This document shows positions 62,838 to 64,000 of a stretch of DNA of 64,000 nt, piece after piece; the stretch's first letter is position 1; every line of letters begins with the position of its first letter. This DNA comes from Hippophae tibetana. Lineage: Eukaryota > Streptophyta > Magnoliopsida > Rosales > Elaeagnaceae. The translations under genes and the position numbers were made by a program. Under the pieces are notes generated by a model, which saw only the letters and a program-made list of their open reading frames with translations, searched no databases and was not told where the DNA came from. The stretch lies in the NCBI GenBank assembly GCA_037013495.1, contig CM072810.1:71284449-71348448 (forward strand), read 5' to 3'.

Positions 62838-64000
62838 AATCATTCCATCAAGAACACTTGGAAGAAAAGTACAAAGCTTGGTAAAAAATAATTTCATTAA
62901 TTATACTCGTTCTTCCTACATAAAAATGTTGTTGTTTTCTTATACTAGCAACAAAACCCTAGACGTAATACAAACTTAATGGGGATATTTAGTTGTGACA
63001 TGTGCTTAATCAATCCGTAAATAATAAAAGGATAAAAATATGTATGATAAATAAGACAAATTAAATTCCAAAATTCAGTAGAAACAAAATCGCTAAACAT
63101 AAGAAGCTCATAATTAAATAAAACAAAACTAATTGCTTCCCTAATTAATATTTCCATTTGATATTCCAAATCTATCCCTTGTGAAGGATCATGAGTATCT
63201 TTGTATTATCTATGGAATATTTGTTGGATATTGAGACCTTTAGAATTTTTTTAAACACACTCTTGGTTAGCAACTAAATCGCTCTTATGGTGGCATTGAA
63301 AAAACCGGAAGTAAAAAAAACGGAATATATGCGACGAAAATTTTAAACTCTCGGTTGGTGATGTAAACGGTGTAATTTGGTTTCAAAAAAATATATTCTT
63401 AGGAATCCATGCTCTGATTATAGGAATCTTTACATGCTTCGAATTTATATATTATATTAAAAGTTCCGTCGCCCGAGTCAAAAGTAATGGCCATGTAAAA
63501 TTGGAATTGTGATTTAACAAATTTTCTTTTTTTAATATTGTAAACTGTAGAACCCATCTTCTTTTTCCCTACAATTTGTTTTATGAAGAACAAAGATTGA
63601 TTGAGCGTATAAATAAAGATCAAGACTAAGAGACGGATATTTAAAAAAGAAGTACGAAATTAAATCCACACACGAAATCAACATCAATAAGTCCGTAAAA
63701 CCCCAACCTTTTGATGCCAAAAAATAATGATCACTCCCTTTGATGTGTCGTATCCAGGCATTCCATAAAAAAACTCTTGCAAGAAAAGTAAAAAGAATGT
63801 TAAAAAATATTTTCATTAATTGTACTAGTTCTTCCTACATCAAAAGGTTGTTGTTTTCTTATACTAGCAACAAAACCCTAGACGTAATGCAACCTTAGTG
63901 GGGATATTTAGTTGTGAAATGTGCTTAATCAATCCGTAAATAATAAAAGCATAAAAATACGTATGATAAATAAGACAAATTAAATTCCACAATTCAGTAG
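62838..64000 (+). repeat. HOR block cut by the window end (H1 plus part of H2)
   Basis: Units 62838-63755 (H1, 918 bp) and 63756-64000 (partial, 245 bp). H1 has private gtaatacaaac (62964) and ccgtcgcccgag (63466). Its 3' half carries cttcgaatttat, otherwise an H3 mark, so it may itself be a mosaic. The array continues past 64000. Confidence 0.9.

Larger units (their letters stand above)
1..64000 (+). repeat. Satellite array, about 915-bp unit, 72 full units plus a partial one
   Basis: The same sequence recurs end to end in one orientation. With the unit start set at aatcattcc or aggcattcc, successive starts fall at 1, 917, 1833, 2747, 3662, 4577, 5491 and so on to 63756. Spacing is 914-921 bp, except for 15 short units of 756-777 bp and one of 847 bp. 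Single-base substitutions and small indels, often in poly-A runs, separate copies. Recurrent short ORFs exist on both strands, but they repeat only because the DNA repeats, and several are broken by small indels in sister copies. There is no unique flank on either side, so total array size is unknown. Strand is given relative to the window and is arbitrary. The unit is not one I recognise from a named satellite family. Confidence 0.98.

Noticed and set aside
1-64000. CRISPR array or prokaryotic repeat region
   Set aside because: The repeat is about 915 bp with no short repeat/unique spacer structure, and there are no cas or other bacterial genes. The nested HOR pattern is that of eukaryotic satellite DNA.
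1-64000. Satellite derived from a retrotransposon LTR or a Helitron
   Set aside because: I saw no primer-binding site, polypurine tract with LTR ends, reverse transcriptase or Rep/helicase coding remnants, or Helitron 3' hairpin. A search of the unit consensus against transposon libraries would be needed to reopen this.

Overview
The whole 64 kb window is one uninterrupted head-to-tail satellite DNA array. Aligning it by eye on the word aatcattcc (or its variant aggcattcc) gives 72 complete repeat units plus one partial unit at the right edge. Most units are 914-921 bp. A second length class of 756-777 bp carries one shared internal deletion of about 145 bp, and a single unit is 847 bp. All units run in the same direction. 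I see no unique DNA, credible protein gene, rRNA, tRNA or transposon, and the array runs off both ends of the window. All coordinates were counted by hand and may be off by a few bases.

The source is a eukaryotic nuclear genome. Long-unit satellites with nested higher-order repeats (HORs), AT-rich sequence (about 70% A+T by hand count of sample lines) and many CG/TG/CA alternations between copies fit heterochromatin with cytosine methylation. Plant-type telomere-like words (AAACCCTA and, in many copies, CCCTAAA) make a plant plausible, but this is weak evidence and I do not name a species. Centromeric, pericentromeric or subtelomeric location cannot be decided from this window.

Layout. (I) 1-13723: about 915-bp units of three subtypes (X, Y, Z), mostly as an XY dimer of 1829 bp. 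(II) 13724-19220: a three-unit HOR of about 2748 bp in two copies. (III) 19221-24516: more diverged units, including a 67-bp deletion unit and the first short unit. (IV) 24517-36371: seven alternating long-short (L-S) dimers of about 1.69 kb, the first four organised as two nearly identical 3388-bp tetramers; a short hybrid unit and a long L unit follow to 38066. (V) 38067-42659: single long units, including an adjacent near-identical pair. (VI) 42660-64000: a four-unit HOR of 3513 bp (H1-H2-H3-H4), with three-unit (2594 bp) and five-unit (4450 bp) derivatives whose hybrid units show how unequal exchange removed or added a unit.

Nothing here works together as a pathway. What the sequence records is array evolution: nested duplications, private mutations shared by neighbouring blocks, hybrid units at crossover points, and one deletion haplotype that spread through the right-hand two thirds of the window.
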